From Pseudoxanthomonas kalamensis DSM 18571 (GTDB lineage: Bacteria; Pseudomonadota; Gammaproteobacteria; Xanthomonadales; Xanthomonadaceae), in the NCBI RefSeq assembly GCF_010211745.1, contig NZ_PDWQ01000002.1, forward strand, positions 310,001 through 374,000: DNA of 64,000 bases. The letters are read 5' to 3'. The notes under the pieces are model-generated. The model saw only the letters and a list, made by a program, of their open reading frames with translations. It was not told where the DNA came from and searched no databases. This document shows positions 62,324-64,000 of the stretch, piece by piece. A program made the position numbers and the translations under genes. Positions within the stretch are counted from its first letter, which is position 1. Every line of letters starts with the position of its first letter.

Positions 62324-62785
62324 TCAGTGCTGCATGTGCGCGCTGCCGGCGCCCATCTCGCGCACTTCGAACTCCACCGGGATCGCGCCGGCATGTTCGA
62401 ACACCAGCGTCACGCTGAAGCGTTCGCCCGCCGTCAATGCATGGGTCGGGCGGATGAACATCAGGTGATATCCGCCGGGCGCCAGCTCGACCTTGCCGCC
62501 GGCCGGCACCGCCAATCCGTCGGCCAGCGCGCGCATCCGCATCATCCCGTCCTCGTGGCGCATCTCGTGGATTTCCACCCGTTCGGCGATCCCGCTCTCG
62601 GCCCGCAACAGACGATCATCCTTCGTGCCCGTGTTGACCACGGTCAGGAAACCGCCGGCCACCGGCGCCGCCGCCACCGTCGCCCGCGCCCACGCACCTT
62701 CGACGCGTACGCCTTGCTTCGGTTCGGCGGAACACGCCGCCGTCGCCAGCAGCAGGGCCATGGCCCAAAACAGCATTCGTTTCAT
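62324..62785 (-). CDS. Periplasmic copper chaperone PCu(A)C
   Basis: 153 residues. Signal peptide with a lipobox-like LATAACSA (Cys18). The copper site is His73, Met84, His107 and Met109 (IHEMRHEDGMMRM and HLMFIR), the H(M)X10MX~21HXM pattern of PCu(A)C. It delivers Cu(I) for cytochrome oxidase assembly. The ATG at 62785 follows GGGAGAAA; the frame is open 12 codons further. The gene lies 25 bases downstream of a small membrane protein and the TonB receptor, as one leftward operon. Confidence 0.9.
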   Translation of the reverse strand: MKRMLFWAMALLLATAACSAEPKQGVRVEGAWARATVAAAPVAGGFLTVVNTGTKDDRLLRAESGIAERVEIHEMRHEDGMMRMRALADGLAVPAGGKVELAPGGYHLMFIRPTHALTAGERFSVTLVFEHAGAIPVEFEVREMGAGSAHMQH

Positions 62786-62810
62786 CGCTTTTTCTCCCAT
62801 GCTCATGTTT

Positions 62811-62951
62811 TCAAAGTTCAATCACATCGCCGTCCAGCAGGCTCAATGGCCGGCCGGCGTCAATGCGTTGCAACAGGGCCTGACCCAGGAATACCGTCCA
62901 GGCCAGCAACCAGACGCCGATGCCGGCAAGGAACAACAGCACGACATTCAT
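62811..62951 (-). CDS. 46-residue inner-membrane protein
   Basis: MNVVLLFLAGIGVWLLAWTV then FLGQALLQRIDAGRPLSLLD, ending GDVIEL. One transmembrane helix with its N-terminus outside or inside undecided, then a short soluble tail. GGGAGGAGG ends 5 bases before the ATG, a very strong ribosome-binding site. It lies between the TonB receptor (22 bases before it) and the PCu(A)C gene, within the same operon. No family recognised. A role in copper handling or cytochrome oxidase assembly is suggested by context only. Confidence 0.65.
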   Translation of the reverse strand: MNVVLLFLAGIGVWLLAWTVFLGQALLQRIDAGRPLSLLDGDVIEL

Positions 62952-62973
62952 CTTCGCCTCCTCCCGTCGCGGC

Positions 62974-64000
62974 TCAATACTTGAAACCCAGCTTCACCCA
63001 GACGCTGCGACCCGGCTCGTCGATCCGCACCGGCATCGCCGGATAGCCGAAGTCGGCACTGCCGGCCAGGTTCAGATGCTCGCTGTAATCACGGTCGAAC
63101 AGGTTGTCGATGCCGGCGGTCAGCTGCAGCCGGTCGTTGAAGCGGTAACCACCGTTCAATGCCACCGTGACGAAGCCCGCGCTGGAGCCCAGATCCCGGC
63201 CGACCACGTTGCCCTGCCCCACCGCCACCCGGTCCTGCGCATCGACCGCGCGCACCAGCACGCCAGCGGTCCAGCGTGGGCCGTCATAGGCCGCGGTCAG
63301 CTTCGCCTCCAGCGGGGTCATCTGCGGCAATGGCGTGCCGGCGCTGCGGTTCTCGCCCCAGGCCCAGGCCACGCTGCCGCCCAGTTTCCAGTACGCGGCC
63401 GGGCGGAACTCCAGACCCGCCTCAGCACCGTGGATGCGCGCATCGACATTGGCCACCGAGGACATCGAACCCATCATGCCGCCGCTGCTGTAGGTGAACA
63501 GGATGTAGTCGTCGACCCTGCCCGCGTAGGCCGACACCCAGGCATCCAGCCGCTCGCTGCGGTACTGCGCGCCGATGTCGAGCTGGGTGGTCTTCTCCGG
63601 CTCGACGCCGGCGAAAGCGTTGGCCGCACCCATCGGCCCCATGTCCGGCGAGAACAGTTCCCAGTAGTCCGGCATGCGCCCGGTGTGGCCCAGGCCGGCG
63701 TACCAGCCGAAACCGCTGTCGGCGATGTCGTGCTCGTAGCGCAGGAAGCCGCCGGACAGGGTTTTCTCGCGGGTCACGCCGGCGGTCGGGTTGGGCATGC
63801 TCATCATCCCGCCCATGCCCATCATGCTCACGGTGGCTCGATGGTCGCTGACCTCGGCACGGTCGGCACGCGCACCGGCGACCACGCGCTGGCCGGGCGC
63901 CAGCGTCCACGTCGCTTCGGCGAACAGGCCCAGATTGCGGAACTCGGCATCCTCGGACCATGGCAACTCGCGATAGGCGCCGCGGCCCATCGCGCTACGC
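62974..64000 (-). CDS. TonB-dependent receptor, probably copper-related (C-terminal part)
   Basis: 342 residues of the beta-barrel remain; the frame is open to the window end, so the plug domain and N-terminus lie outside. Barrel strands include RVVAGARADRAEVSDHRATV and WYAGLGHTGRMPDYWELFSP, and the end is GRSVWVKLGFKY with a terminal aromatic. A Met/Gly-rich surface loop (MMGMGGMMSMPN) and another SSGGMMGSMSS suit copper binding, as in NosA/OprC-type receptors. The following PCu(A)C chaperone supports copper import. Substrate assigned by context. Confidence 0.85.
   Translation of the reverse strand, partial: RSAMGRGAYRELPWSEDAEFRNLGLFAEATWTLAPGQRVVAGARADRAEVSDHRATVSMMGMGGMMSMPNPTAGVTREKTLSGGFLRYEHDIADSGFGWYAGLGHTGRMPDYWELFSPDMGPMGAANAFAGVEPEKTTQLDIGAQYRSERLDAWVSAYAGRVDDYILFTYSSGGMMGSMSSVANVDARIHGAEAGLEFRPAAYWKLGGSVAWAWGENRSAGTPLPQMTPLEAKLTAAYDGPRWTAGVLVRAVDAQDRVAVGQGNVVGRDLGSSAGFVTVALNGGYRFNDRLQLTAGIDNLFDRDYSEHLNLAGSADFGYPAMPVRIDEPGRSVWVKLGFKY

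Overview
The window is GC-rich, densely coded chromosomal DNA. Gene content and protein character point to a gammaproteobacterium of the Xanthomonadaceae/Lysobacteraceae, in the Lysobacter-Luteimonas-Xanthomonas range. Support for this comes from metF close to ahcY, a ColRS-like two-component pair, a fused CysNC, the glycolytic run gap-pgk-pyk-fba, and Xanthomonas-type integron attC sites. This is judged by reading alone; no database was searched. It holds about 69 protein genes (two cut by the window ends, one broken), one tRNA, no rRNA and no CRISPR array.

Layout. 1-2.7 kb: end of ahcY, a DUF3228 gene, metF and a small exported protein. 2.7-5.3 kb: a leftward operon of an exported protein, a response regulator and a sensor kinase. 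5.5-8.5 kb: rimK-like ligase, tRNA-Gly(CCC), GDSL esterase autotransporter. 8.7-16 kb: thiS-thiG-trmB, a VOC-family fragment, an SLC13-type permease, a Rieske protein, an FAH-family hydrolase, mscL, an exported M28 peptidase. 16-23 kb: SpoU methyltransferase, AGCS symporter, GNAT, RND efflux pair. 23-31.7 kb: sulfate assimilation genes (cysNC, cysD; cysB, cysK) interrupted by an arsenic operon (arsR-arsC-aquaporin) and a short, lower-GC integron cassette array with no integrase. 31.8-35 kb: EmrAB-like drug pump with its MarR regulator. 35.7-44.8 kb: glycolytic genes with two large membrane/envelope proteins between gap and pgk. 44.9-46.5 kb: OmpW with an FNR-type box upstream, then an S1/P1 nuclease.

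46.5-61.9 kb is the most notable stretch: a large sulfide/persulfide and thiol-stress region. An OxyR-like regulator with one candidate sensing cysteine faces a persulfide dioxygenase, a peroxiredoxin, a DUF442 protein and a TauE-type sulfite exporter. A nine-gene leftward operon begins with sulfide:quinone reductase. It continues through a DUF2892 protein, an RND pump with adaptor, a DUF3365 haem-type lipoprotein, OsmC, thioredoxin 2, a second SQR-like flavoprotein and a DUF442 lipoprotein. Diverging from it are two rhodaneses, a methyltransferase and a BigR/SqrR-type ArsR repressor that has the expected cysteine pair. The expected flow is sulfide to sulfane sulfur (SQR), transfer (rhodanese), oxidation to sulfite (dioxygenase) and export (TauE). 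The role of the RND pump in this chain is unknown.

The right end carries BolA, a PCu(A)C copper chaperone, an unreported-looking 46-residue membrane protein and the C-terminal part of a TonB-dependent, probably copper-related, receptor.
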